Shown piece after piece: positions 44,775 to 56,799 of a DNA stretch of 64,000 nt. The notes beneath the pieces are model-generated. The model had not been told where the DNA came from. It did no database searches and saw only the letters and a program-made list of their open reading frames with translations. A program made the position numbers and the translations under genes. Position 1 is the stretch's first letter. Every line of letters starts with the position of its first letter. This DNA is from Carex sylvatica (Eukaryota; Streptophyta; Magnoliopsida; Poales; Cyperaceae), in assembly GCA_964058845.1 (NCBI GenBank), contig CAXKVR010000096.1, positions 62,001-126,000 of the forward strand, in the 5' to 3' direction.

Positions 44775-46430
44775 ATGGCGAAGAAGCGAAAGCTCGCCGG
44801 AGGCGCCTCCACCCCGGCTGTCCAACAGCCAGCAATTAAAACCGAGCATAAGGAAGAGCCCGTCGAGGAAGCCGAACCGAGCGTACCGGTAAAACAGGAA
44901 CTAGTAGAGGCCGAGGAGAATAATGAAGAGATGAACGATGACTCGGCCGTAGCTCAAGGTAATGCCAGATCTGGTCTTATTTGTTCTTGAATTTCAGTTT
45001 TTGCAAAAAATGCCATTGAACAATGGTGTTTTTTGTTTCTGTCAGTCAAAGAAGAGGGTGCTGAAGAAGAAGAAGAAGAAGAAGAAGAAGAAGAAGAAGA
45101 AGCAGCAGAAGCGGAAGCGGAAGCGGAGGCAGAGGATGAGGAGAACAGTCCGGCATCGATCCAGAACATCCTAGAGGCTTTCCCAAAGGATCAGCTGGTG
45201 GAATTGTTGCGGGACGCCGCAATGACCCACCAGAGCGTGTTGGACCAGGTTCGTCAGGCTGCGGATGTAGACCCTGCTCAGAGGAAGGTGTTTGTGCATG
45301 GTCTTGGCTGGGACACCACCAATGAGGTCCTGACAGCATCTTTTAGCCCCTTTGGTGAAATTGAAGATCTAAAGGTAGGACCTTTGAGAAACATTCTAAG
45401 AAGAATTTAGTATACGTTGGTTTCAGTTAATGCTGCCTGTTCTTAACCAGTGTCTAGAAATTTTCCACCAGCATACATACATACCAGTACAAAATAAACC
45501 CTGTATTACAACCTGTGCAGTGCAATAGTATTAAGTGTGCAGCAGAATATAGCAAAATTAAGGACTGGAGCAGAACTTAATTTATTACTCCTGCAGGTAG
45601 TTATGGATAAAAACACTGGCAAGTGCAAGGGCTATGGGTTTGTCCTCTTCAGAAGGCGAAGTGGTGCCAAAAATGCTCTGAAAGAACCTCAGAAAAAAAT
45701 CGGGAACCGCATGGCTGCGTGTCAGCTGGCATCCTTAGGGCCAGTACCGACTAGTGCCCCTGCACCCACTGGTCAGTCTCCTTCAGTCTCGGAGTACACC
45801 CAGCGCAAGATCTTCGTAAGCAATGTGGGTCCTGATGTTGACCCACAGAAACTATTGCAGTTCTTTGCTAAATTTGGAGAGATCGAAGAGGGCCCACTAG
45901 GTCTCGACAAAGCCACTGGAAAACCTAAGGGGTTCGCCTTGTTTGTTTACAAATCTGTTGAGAGTGCAAAAAAGGCATTAGCAGAGCCTCATAAGAAGTT
46001 TGAAGGGGAGATGCTGCATTGTCAGAGGGCAATTGATGGCCCACGTCCTGGCAAATCTGGGTTCACGAAAAACTTAGGTCCCGGGTTTCAGGGCAGAAAC
46101 AACCCAAATCAGGTCTACGGAGGTGGGGTTCCCGGTGCACAGGTGGTTGCACCAGCTGGTCTGCCAGGCCCAGGCAAGGGTCATTTAATTGCTCCAGCAG
46201 GACCCACTGTGCAGGTGCCTGCGCCTGCTGTAGCTGCGCCAGGACTGAACCCTGCTCTCGGCCAAGCTCTGACAGCCTTCCTAGCGACTCAATTGGGGGC
46301 ACTGGGACAGGGTGGAGCTGCTGGTGGTCCACCACAGGGCTATGGATACGGTGCACCAGGCGGTCCATATGGTGGTCCACCGCAAGGAGGACCTGGAAGA
46401 GGGGGTGGTGGCTACATGGGTGGTATTTAG
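44775..46430 (+). CDS. UBP1-associated protein 2 (UBA2)-like hnRNP with two RRM domains (3 exons)
   Basis: Exons 44775-44958, 45046-45374 and 45597-46430 join in frame to 1,347 nt (448 residues), with GT-AG introns. The ATG is in good context (GCCATGGCG). Residues 1-60 are Lys/Glu/Val-rich with a KKRK cluster; residues 66-78 are a run of 13 Glu, then Ala-Glu repeats; SIQNILEAFPKDQLVELLRDA follows. RRM1 (about 141-217) has RNP2 VFVHGL and RNP1 KGYGFVLF; RRM2 (about 242-320) has RNP2 IFVSNV and RNP1 KGFALFVY. The tail is Gly/Pro/Gln-rich. This layout and length match Arabidopsis UBA2 proteins, nuclear RNA-binding partners of the oligouridylate-binding protein UBP1 that affect mRNA turnover and ABA or wounding responses. 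Function is transferred from the family; the gene looks intact. Confidence 0.94.
45063..45101 (+). repeat. (GAA)13 microsatellite inside the coding region
   Basis: Thirteen uninterrupted GAA codons encode a Glu run in the acidic N-terminal part of the UBA2-like protein. Pure trinucleotide runs keep the frame but vary in length between individuals. A GCGGAA/GCAGAA tail follows and adds Ala-Glu pairs. Confidence 0.9.
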
Positions 46431-49419
46431 GTGAGATCAAGGTAAGAAAATCCATTCTAGTTATATTATCTTCTTGTCTGTTTCTAAGAGGAAATGCATG
46501 TCCAATTAACCAGTTGATGCACCCTCGTTAGGAAGGAATTTCCTGTGTATAATGCTTCTTGGGGTGACCTTAGTCTGAGCTTGGTATTTGGGGGAATTAC
46601 TGCAGTCTGGTTGCTTTTGTGACCACATCCTATAGATGATAAAAGTGACACATTAAATTTTCACGGCTTTGAGATTTTCATTGCCACTCATCATGCAAAG
46701 TGTCTCTTTTTTTTTCCAAAAAAAAATATAACAAAAAGAAAACAGACCTCATGTTGTTGGATTTGAGTTAGGTATCTCCTTAGGAGATGGAACTTTCAGT
46801 TTATGTACTGGTACTTAATTTTAATAAATGACCTGGTTAGTGGGTGGTTTTGATAAAATTTTGCAAATAATGTGGTTATTTCTTTTGAGTAAAATCCATC
46901 TATATTGTGAAACTTTTGCTTTGACTTTCACCTCTTATTCAAAATATGCTTCTCATTTTCTAGAAGCTTCCATGTTTGTCAATTTTTGAGTAAAATCAAT
47001 CTATATTGGTATTTAACTCTTTTAAAACAATAGACCAAACAGTTCCATCAAGCCCAAATATTCATGAAGAGATAAATTTGGAGGGCCAAGTATTTTTCTC
47101 ATTTACAACAATGCTTTTGGCAAATTTCAGGCAAAATTTTGGATGCACATGTTTATTACAACAGCTTTTTTTAATTACTTTGCAGATTATAATCTAGCTG
47201 CTTTTATGTATTTGGAGAGAATTTTAAGAAGTGCTGCCTCTGTGCCTTTCATAAAACTTTTAAGCTTTACATGGTCATTATTACTCATTATTGTCATAAA
47301 GCTTAGGTTTTTCTAATGTGCTTTAATAGCAAGTATTTTTTTCATTGTAAATTGTTGGTCAAATTGTCTAGAAAGGCCCTTTTATTGCAAGGCAACTGTA
47401 AAAGAACTCCATGGATTTCTGTTATTTGTGATGCTATTGTCGAGAGATGCATTTTTAAGATTTTAAATTCAATCTTGTTTAAAAGCATCCTTTTCTTCTT
47501 TTATCAGTGATGTTGAATATGTTTGTTACAAATTATGTTTTGTTCTGCAACGCCAAATTTTTCTTTAACTTAGTTTTTAAACTTTTTCATATGATCTAAC
47601 CAGTGTTGATCAACCCACCCATTCTTGACACAAGGTCGAACTAGTGTTCAGTATATTGTAATGTGGATTTCTTTTTAAGTTCCAGACAAGTTTCATTTGC
47701 TTTAAAGTACTCTTAACTCCTGTTTTAATGAAGTGCAAAACAAAGTCTGTTTGTGATCACAAAAACCTCCTTGTCCTCTTTGTCGTCTGTAGACATTTAG
47801 TTTGACTCTATTACTGGTATATTCTGGGCTATTAGATTTTTCCTTTTCGTTTTGTTCTCTTTAATTTCGATGGCTTAGTATCATACAAGGCACAGTCAAA
47901 GATAGGGTAGGCGTAACCAGAACAACACTCTTTTCCAGGGGCATGTTGTGAGGGGCCATAGAAGGAAGGAAAGATGTAACCAGAACATTCTTATTCTTGA
48001 AAAACATACATTTTATTTCAATTTAGCATCCAACTGTCTAATACAAATACTTTGTTATTTATTCAACCTGGGGTGTGGTGTGCTTGGCTTTGTTGGAGTA
48101 TGTTGTAGTTGTGGTGGAATGTAGGTTTCTGCATTTTCTTGCTTTTCTGGGTAAATTTTGCACTCTTGTGCCATTTTGCATGAGTCTGTTACAACTTCTT
48201 TATGGAAAAGGTTGTTTTCTGCGTGGCTTTTGACTTGTTTAGATTTGTACCGTCCTTCACTAGCAGGAGCCTGGGTCATGAGGTAATGCTGTTTGCATTT
48301 CTCATCATAAAATTTGGTAACTCTCAGTTGAATTATGGAAAAAATGGTGTTGCTGTAGAGTTGTTATTGTAATAGAAAATTATATACAGTTCTCTATCAG
48401 TGTAACATTTTCATCTTGGAAGATTGCAAACTTGTGTAATTGTAGGAAGTTTTGTGCACATGTAAAGCAAACAGCTTATCTTGCGACTCGTGAGTACTTG
48501 GTTATTGACTTTTTGTAACATGAAAAATGAAAGCACTTGCATGTACATATTCCTTTTGCATGTTAGAACGGTGGAACTGGCATGTTAGATCTACTTTTGC
48601 ATGTAAGGGTTTCCAATAAACATCAAAGTACTGCTGAAGTGACCACCTTGTGTCTTATAGAAAGCAACATTGAGTCTCTTATATTCTTCAGTTGTACCCG
48701 GCAACCAACAATAGTTGTAACAAAGTAGCAGGTTTTCTGCCATTCTTTAGTACTATATCTGTATTATATGAGATGTAGTTTTAAGTAATGCCACCGAGGA
48801 TGCCAACGGTAATTGTAGGTGATGATCTATTTCTTCTGTGAAAATTGTTTGTCATAATCTAGAGTGCTGAATAGCATCCATATAATAAATGGTTCGTAAA
48901 CCTAAGATTGAGAGACTAATTTATATTTAATGACGAGTTTAGGCTTTTACCCGATTGAAACCTTGAGGTGATTTAGGCCGAAATTTTTATTTTTACCATA
49001 TTCACAAAATAAATAAATTAAAGCATTCAAATTTTATTAGAATTCAAAATTCACCTAAGCAGCCAAACTATTTAGTGGCCCTAAAGAATGTGGGTTGCAT
49101 GGCGGCCCTGCAGTATAGGGACTTTCAAATGAAATAGCAACATTTTTTTTTTTACAGAAATTTTATTAACAAATTATAAAAATTATTTGGTTGAGTTGAA
49201 GTTGGACATGTTTGGATTGAGAACAAAAACTTTTTAAACCTTGTTCTCTTTGCCCAAAAAAAAAAATGGGCCGATAAATGATTTGGAGGCCTCTAGGCTA
49301 GGGCATCAGGGGCAATTGGCGGGTTTCAGTCTTTGGGATTGCTAAATAGTTTGACAATCTGTATGAAATTTGAATTCCTACTAAACAAAGGTGTTTTGAT
49401 ATATAATATATAATTATTA
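46431..49419 (+). other. 3' UTR and downstream flank of the UBA2-like gene
   Basis: The stop is followed within 11 bp by AAGGTAAGAAA, a strong 5' splice site, so the 3' UTR may be spliced. Candidate acceptors include TTTGCAG at about 47,186 and TTTTCCAG at about 47,938; I cannot choose between them. No coding region is supported to 49,419, and the 74-codon minus-strand frame at 48,055 has no homology I recognise. Confidence 0.45.
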
Positions 49420-50540
49420 TGTTACATTGTTAATATATTAAATAATTATTATAATAAAGTTGCAATATATTATAGTTATATTGATATATTTATATTATAT
49501 AATTAGTATCTTATTAACAATATATAACTATATAATTAATATTTTATATTGTTAATATATTAAATAATTATTATAGTAATATTATATTATATAATAGTTA
49601 TTATCAAGCTTCTAAATAGCTAGCTATAGCGGTTTTGGACCCAGAAAGCTAAGCTACGGGCTAAAACTGTGCTAATCAAGCTACGGCCGCTATAGCGGTA
49701 ATAGCGGTCTGCTATAGCGCGTAGCGACAATAGCGGTCCGCTATGTTACATGGGTTATGATTTTACAAAAAAAAAAATTTCTTTCTTTCTGAAAACATGA
49801 TTTTGCAATTTTAATGGGCCTTAATATCTAGATTGGTTTTTTTTACTTTATCAAGCTATATCAATACAATGGAATATGTGCGGGCTATACCGCTATATCA
49901 ATTAAATTTTGTATCATGCATTAATATACGGTAGTAGTATATTTTGAATATAAAATATATCGATAGTTTTTGAATTAGGGATATTTTGAATGACAATTTG
50001 AACTTTGTATTAGTTTAATATGAATATTCTAACTTCTTAATTAATTTGGTATTTTTTTTTCTTGATGAGACATTTTTACTATTAATAGAAATATAAAATA
50101 TAATTTTTGAAATAAAAAAACGCTATTTATAATAGTTTTCGCTATAGCTCCGCTATTCGCTAAAGCTTTTTTTTTTCGTCTTCCCGCTATACCGCTATAA
50201 ACGCTATTTAGAACCTTGGTTATTATTAATATATTAATATTTTATAATTAGTATCTTATTGTTAATAATAATTATTGATATATACTTATATAATTAATAT
50301 CTTATTATTAATATATAATTATATAATTAATATCTTAAATTGTTAATATATTAAATAATTATTATAATAATGTTATATAATTAGTATCTTTTAATTAATA
50401 ATTATTATTAATATATAATTATATAACTAATATCTTACATTGTTAATATGTTAAATAATTATTATAATAAGTATATAATGTATTATAACTATTATTAATA
50501 TATTAATATTATATAATTAGTATCTTATCATAAATAATTA
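49420..50540. repeat. AT-rich tandem repeat array, split by a hAT-type element
   Basis: Units containing ATTGTTAATATATTAAATAA and ATAATTAGTATCTTA recur at about 49,426, 49,548, 50,339 and 50,439, at spacings of about 100-120 bp once the inserted 614-bp element is ignored. The sequence is almost pure A/T. No coding potential. Confidence 0.7.
49605..50218. mobile_element. Non-autonomous hAT-type element, 614 bp
   Basis: The left end CAAGCTTCTAAATAGC is matched by the inverted right end CAAGGTTCTAAATAGCG. The flanks are GTTATTAT at 49,597-49,604 and again at 50,219-50,226, a perfect 8-bp target duplication. Both subterminal regions are crowded with CCGCTATAGCG-type motifs (49,625-49,745 and 50,140-50,205). 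No transposase. The family also includes the 153-bp element at 10,409-10,561. Confidence 0.9.
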
Positions 50541-53406
50541 ACCACTTAGGCTTCTAAAACTTTAGTCCTCCATCAACTCTAACCAAACAAAGAATACTTT
50601 AAGTTATGATCTAACTTTAGTCCTGAATCAAACATAAATAATTTAGACCGGTCTAAATTAAAATAATTAATCTAAACCTCCTTAGCTTTAGTCTACAAGA
50701 AAACGCCACAATATTATGCCTTTTTTTTTTCTTTTTTCTTTTTTTTTTTGAGGGAAAGCCCTTCGGGCTTCGGCATATTTTAGTATTTTACACAAGACCC
50801 TCACAATTTGATCTGGTATCAAACTGTACGTTACGATTGAAGATATGAACCAAAGTGAAAATTGTTATAACGGGAAGAATTTTACCATAGCGAGAATAGT
50901 TAGGAAGGAAGGTTCGTTGTTTCGAAGTAGATAGTTGAGACTTGAGAGGAACCAGAAGAAATTGAATGGGGCAGGCGAGTGCATCGTGGAAGTATGGAAC
51001 CTATTAATTGCCATTTGGTGTCACGTCAGAGTACGATTGTACTTTGATTCAATATTGTTTTCGTTTTGGTTATCTGACATTATTATTATAGAGAAAATTT
51101 GCGATGTACTTATTTAAATTTTTGAAATAGCCAATATTTCCATAAAATGCCATAATATCTAATATTTTCATGAAAATCTAACATTCTTCTTATATCTCAA
51201 TTTAATTAGTTTAAAACCAGAAGTGACCAATATACTCCTGAATTTTAAGTCGAAGTATCCATTACTTCTAATTATTTGAATAATTTCTTCCTCGTTATTT
51301 CAGAGTTCATACTAAATGTTTCTTATTGTTTCTCTCAGCTCCAGTTCTCTCGACTCTCATTTGTGTCTCTCTCAGCAAAACTGTTATTTTGTTGGAGATT
51401 GCACGAGTAATTCTTATTCCTAGTTCTCGTACGTGTCTCAGAAAATTTGAGAAAATTCAAAGTTGAAACTATTGACGTTGAAATTGATTACGACATCCTT
51501 ATCCTCCTTATGTAATTTTGATATCGTTAATCAAAGGTCCGATCATACAATTGTCGAAATTAAATTAAGAAATCTATTCAATTTTGCCTATACTTTTTGT
51601 TTATTTTTTGGGGAAGGATGGAGGAAACAATGGCAGATACAGTAATAGAGATTTTCTTCATGGTAGCTCAAATATCTCAGGTGCTTTCATTACCTACGAT
51701 AGCTCCGGTATTTCTCTAGACGCCTCACGATTATGGGTACTGAACTTATTTTATTACTTTACGAACTAATTTTAGGCACTGGTACAATCACATTGATCAG
51801 ATTCAATTCCACCACTATGTAAAAGGGACTGTTAAGTTTGAGTATGACTAGCATATATCAGTAGGATTTGTTCTCATTATTGTACCAGTTGATTTCGTTA
51901 ATTTTGAATGTGAACCAGCATGCAATTAATTAGTGAAGCCTCATGTGTGACTATTTGTGTACCAATTTCAAAGGTCCAATTGTATTCTAATTCCGGATAA
52001 TTATAATAACCTAAGGTATTTTCTAATGCTAGATCTAGATTTTTGTCCCTTTTAATTAAACAGATGCTTAAATTCAAGTCAAGCTTGTCAGAGTTAATTT
52101 ACGATGGAGTTATATATGACCATGATTATTAACGATATAAATAGTAATCCAAGTAATTCTGAATTTTGCCTCTAGTCAATTATGTTGTTTTATCTGTTGT
52201 CAGATTACATAATTTACAATCAAACTAATTAGATAAGAGTATTGTTTAATTTATTCGAGAGTTTTATATTAAGAAAAACCTCCTTCCATTCGAGAAGGAA
52301 GGATTCCTATTGATTGCTGCTGGATTATTAAAATTATAAATTGTTATGGAATTTGAGAGTTTAACTCCCACATTTTTTGTCAATTTATTTTTATATAAAT
52401 CTTTGTGAGCTTCTTTTTGAAAAAAAATTATGCATGCATTGAAATGATTGATATTTTTTTTTAAAATAGAACTAATTTTAGTTATTTTAACAGAACAAGC
52501 ACTATTGATTTGAATTTGATAAAAAATACCTCCACCGATTATAAGGATCCGTGACCATTTTTTTTTAAAGTTAAGAAACTCACCACTATTCACATGTATT
52601 TCTCTCTCTCTCACTCTCTCCCATCCAACACTCAACTTCCATGAAAATCTGGCCTACAAACTCCACTCTTCAGATTTTTTTGGGTATGTTTTTAACCTCT
52701 GTTACTCAAAATTCTGACTCCATCCTTGTAAATATTGAAACACACGTATCTAATTTAAGATACATTGTTATCTATTTTTGTAGGAATTTGTGTAAACACA
52801 TATAAAGATATATGAAAACATTTATATTTGCGCAAATATTTAGGAAGATGAAAACCGTTGGAACTGGCCTCTATTTCAACAATAACGTTTCAAGGAGATT
52901 GTTCAAATGTTTTTTTTTTTCCTCTACTATACTTCTATTTTTTTTTAAATAACAAAAGATCAAAATTTTACATGCGAAACTAAAATTATTATATGTAATA
53001 TACATTATTTTCTCTATTTTCACATAAAATCAACTTTTCCAATTTATTTAATTATGAATCAGTAAGTTAAGAAATTAATATTTAGAAATTATCTATCACA
53101 TTAGTGTAATTTTGCATGCTACTGATACTAATTAAAATAAAATAAAAGATCATAATATTTTACATGTGCATAAATAAATAATACATATAATATATATAAA
53201 AATTTAATTTTAATATTTAAGTTATTAAAATTTATAAAATGAAGGCATAATACAAATAAAATTAGAGACATCCATACGCTCCTGTTTCTAAATAGCATGT
53301 GCATTTCTTTCCAGTATTATGAAAAATTATGTTAACCAGCACAAATTCATAAAAGGCCGAGGTTGCTGCTTTCTCCAGTGCCGTTGTATAAACCGTGACT
53401 CTGACA
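50541..53406. other. Intergenic DNA without a supported gene
   Basis: I see nothing I can name. A pyrimidine tract with a T-run at 50,720-50,749 is followed by the inverted words AAGCCC TTCGGGCTT. A leader-like CT-rich stretch at about 51,330-51,400 and short frames near 51,460-51,770 carry no recognisable domain. The rest is AT-rich. Confidence 0.45.
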
Positions 53407-53489
53407 TGGGCCGTTATTTCAAAAAGGCCCAATATCAGCATATTCTCCAGGCAAAATTCTTCTACCTTAAAATTTAAAGTCTAGGGTTT
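53407..53489 (+). promoter_or_regulatory. Housekeeping-type promoter: two site II motifs and a telo-box
   Basis: TGGGCC at 53,407-53,412 and GGCCCA at 53,426-53,431 form a pair of site II elements. TAGGGTTT at 53,482-53,489 is an inverted telo-box. In plants this combination marks promoters of ribosomal, mitochondrial and small-RNA genes. It points to a transcription start at about 53,460-53,500, but the gene it drives is not clear. Confidence 0.55.
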
Positions 53490-53497
53490 TTGACCGA

Positions 53498-53767
53498 GTG
53501 GTGATATATATTCGCGGAAACAATAGCCAACGGCGCCGCTTTGATGCCGATTCTGGCTTCTCTTTCCTTGCTTTTTTGTTGTACGTTCTTAACTTGTTGT
53601 TACCTCTTTTTGTAATTGTAATTTTATTACGCCTGATATTGCAATCGCTTGCTGGTTACATCAGATGCAGCAAGGGATCTATCGTTAGGCCAAACGAAAA
53701 GTCAGAACTCAAAAGTTCTCTACCTTTAGCTCCGATTTTCCTCGATTTCTTTAGGAAATTTTGGTGA
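53498..53767 (+). CDS. Uncertain small ORF, possible membrane protein
   Basis: An 89-codon frame directly after the site II/telo-box promoter. It starts MVIYIRGNNSQRRRF, then has a strongly hydrophobic stretch (about residues 21-50, FLAFLLYVLNLLLPLFVIVI) and a basic tail. I do not recognise it. A donor-like AAGGTAGAT right after the stop (53,770) suggests it could be the first, perhaps untranslated, exon of a spliced transcript. Treat it as a candidate only. Confidence 0.2.
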   Translation: MVIYIRGNNSQRRRFDADSGFSFLAFLLYVLNLLLPLFVIVILLRLILQSLAGYIRCSKGSIVRPNEKSELKSSLPLAPIFLDFFRKFW

Positions 53768-54285
53768 CAAGGTAGATACATTCCCAATTTCCCATTCCTT
53801 CTTTTGTAACTAATGTTCGAAATTACACTAAAAAGATTTGAGATTTTCCCATTCCTTGATCAGCTATTTCTGAGGCAAACATTTTGATTTTTTAATTTTC
53901 ACCAATTGTACTGCGTTTGTATATTTTGTTCGAGGTTTGTTCGGCTTATGATGATGTCAAGGATAATTGCTTTACCAGAATAATGTTTAAATCACCAAGA
54001 TCTCCGAGGCAATTTTAATTCCAAGCTGTCGTACGCCGATCATCATTAAAATTTCTTTGAAACCTTGGCATATAATTTTCATTAAGTAAAATAAAACTAC
54101 ATCTGAACTATTGTTAAATATGCTCACAGAAACTTGCAAAGATTCCAATTTCGCAGGTGATACCATGGAACTAAAAAATATTTTACTTAAATAAAGTCAG
54201 TTTCCATCATGCATATTTTCTTTAAAATGGAATTCTTTTCTTTCTAAAACTATTTAGTAAAAAAGAAACTTAGATAAAGTCTAGA
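53768..54285. other. Spacer with no recognisable feature
   Basis: AT-rich DNA between the uncertain ORF and the foldback element. I looked for snoRNA boxes because of the promoter type; a TGATGA word at about 53,950 has no matching CTGA downstream. Nothing is supported. Confidence 0.4.
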
Positions 54286-55936
54286 CCGATATTTTTATTT
54301 TTATTCATTTTTTAAAATATTTTATTTAAAATAACAGGATTTAGAAAATTTTAAAAATATTCAAACTGGCAAACAAATTGAAAGTCCCTAATAAAAATTT
54401 GGGACCTTCAAAAAAATTGAAAGTTCAGAATTTTTATTCGAAACCTTAAAAAAAATTGAAGGTTTGGAATTTTTTTTTGCATTATAATTAGAGTTTAGTT
54501 TCAGCCTAAAGATAAATTGGTTATATAAAAATAATAACAAATTTATTGATGAAATATAAATTATTGTTTTACTTTCAAAAAAATTGAAGGTCTGGAATTT
54601 CTTTTTGCACTATAAATAGAGTATAGTTTCAGCCAAATATTCGTATTCGATTTCCAAAATTGGTTTATTCAGTCGAATATTCGTATTCGGTTGGACTATT
54701 CAGCAGATACTAGTCCATCAACAGGTAGTACTTCATACCATAATACCGACACCTGACATATAAAATGTCCTCATTTTGCGTTGAAAAAAGTAAACAACAT
54801 AAAAACCTGAAAATACGAGAACTCAACAAAATACGCTAATTGCGATAAAAATATACTAAAGTATGCTAATTACGATAAAAATATGTTATTCGGGTCAAAT
54901 ATGATAAAATAAGCAAAATTATACTCAAATATGATAAAATACGCTAATTGCGGTAAAAATATGTTAAATTAAGCTAATATGAAAAAAATAAGTTATTTGG
55001 ATAACATATGCTAAAACAAGCAAAACTATACTCAAATATAAGAAAATACGCTAATTATACTAAAAATATCCTAAATTACGCTAATATGAAAAAAAAAATT
55101 ACCCGTGTAAAATATGCTAAAACAAGCGAAAATATACTCAAATTGGTTGAAAAAAAATATGTTATTCGGGTCACATTGCAGTAAAAATATACTCAAACAA
55201 GCAAAACTATACTCAAATTGGCTAAAATACTCTAATTATGGTAAAAATATGCTAATTACGGTTAAATTTTGGACTAAAAAATTCAAAGTAAAGTTAGAAC
55301 TAACTCTGGTACCTTAATTATTACTAATTACAACTAATTTGGTACCTACATTAACACTAATTACCACTAAATTAGGTACCTTAATTAATTAACCCTAATT
55401 ATAACTAATTAACACTAATTACGATAAAATTTTGGCCTAAAAATTAAATTAAAACTAACTTTGGTACCTTAATTATCATTAATTACAAATAATTTTCGTA
55501 CCTAAATTAACACAATTAACACTAATTAACACTAACTCATCTAACTAAATATAATTAACACTAATAAAAACTACATTATGCTAATATGGTGCTTACTAAC
55601 TTAATTGGACTAATCTATAACTATTTTTACACTACAAATGTAATTTTAAAAAAATATAGGGGCTTACTTGCAAATATGGAGAAGAGAGGAGAAAAATTTT
55701 CGAATTTTCGAATTTGAGAAAAGAGAGAGTAAATTTGAGAAAATGAAATTGGAGGAGAGAGAAACAGATGGATAACCCTATTTATAAGCTCGGACCTTTA
55801 ATTTTTTTGAAGGTCCCGATTTTTTTATTTAGGACCTTCAATTTTTTTGCCAGTTTAGATATTTTTAAAATTTTTTCTAAATCCTGATTATTTTTAATAA
55901 AATATTTTTAAAAATAGATAAAAATAAAAATGTCGG
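54286..55936. mobile_element. Mutator-like foldback element, 1,651 bp, perfect 9-bp target duplication
   Basis: AAGTCTAGA occurs at 54,277-54,285 and again at 55,937-55,945. The element starts CCGATATTTTTATTTTTAT and its last about 150 bp are the inverse of its first about 150 bp, including AAACTGGCAAA and GGGACCTTCAAAAAAATT blocks. Nine-base duplications with long inverted ends define Mutator-like elements. The interior has ATACGCTAATT-type tandem repeats (54,830-55,260) and a TTAACACTAA-rich part (55,310-55,560). On the minus strand a TATA box (TATAAATAGGG, about 55,778-55,788) is followed by a CT-rich leader. No transposase is present. Confidence 0.88.
54830..55560. repeat. Low-complexity tandem repeats inside the Mutator-like element
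   Basis: The first part repeats short words such as AAAATACGCTAATT, GATAAAAATAT and AAGCAAAA with irregular spacing. The second part repeats GGTACCTTAATTA and TTAACACTAATTA. Both are non-coding and probably expanded by slippage. Confidence 0.7.
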
Positions 55937-55945
55937 AAGTCTAGA

Positions 55946-56799
55946 TCATGGTAATTTCTACAATTCTAAAGCTCTGTTTCATTGCATATGGATGTCATTG
56001 TTGAAAGAGAGTATATGCTAGCAGGTATATTTCAAAAATTTCTGTAGCTATCTAGATCAAATCTTACCATAAATAAACAATAAATCACACGCAGTTAATG
56101 GATCATGCTACAGTTGCACACATGATCTAGTAAAGTGTTATTAGTCATATCTTTTCAATCGAGTGGAGCGTGAAATGGTTTTCTGTGCCTTAGTCTTCCT
56201 TGATTAAGTTTTCAAAACATGAAAGCTCAAACTTCGCACACTAAGGTATTGTCGAGAACAAGATAAGATCAATGCTAGTTGTTCAGATTCTCGTGCCATT
56301 GCGAATTCGAAAGCTAACTCATTACTTTAAAGTATTTTGAAATAGATCTTGCATAGCACATCAACACGATCTCACACGCTTCTTAACAAATTTGAATCTC
56401 AACTTGAATCAACGAGATAAGGAGAAATCAAAATCTAGATCGCACAGATTTAGATCAATCTCAAAAGAGAATGAGAGAGAGAGAGGCGGCAGCCGGCGGG
56501 TGTCCAAACCTAGCTTAAACTCCAAACAACCCCTCTCCATCACATTTAGTTGATCAATCAAAAAACGTGTTGACCAGATTTGATTCGAGTTTGACCCGGT
56601 CAATAATTTTAGCTCTTCACTAAAATGATCATATCTTTTGAATTATAAGTCCAAATCGCGCATGCCACATATCCACGTGCTCGTGTGATAATCCTCTATC
56701 TCATGATATCACTAGGTCAACCAAAATAACAGGATTAAATCATCTTACATAATCAAAACATCATTTGTACAACTGGTTACAAACTACTTACATTATGTC
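55946..56799. other. Non-coding flank
   Basis: No feature is supported. It includes a GA-repeat followed by a short GC-rich patch at 56,470-56,505 (AGAGAGAGAGAGGCGGCAGCC). It could be part of the LTR remnant that follows. Confidence 0.4.

Noticed and set aside
51600..51780. Possible first exon beginning with ATG GAG GAA ACA ATG GCA after a CT-rich leader
   Set aside because: The frame is short, matches no family I know and no following exon could be traced.
53940..54060. Box C/D snoRNA downstream of the site II/telo-box promoter
   Set aside because: A TGATGA word is present but no CTGA box at a suitable distance and no terminal stem.
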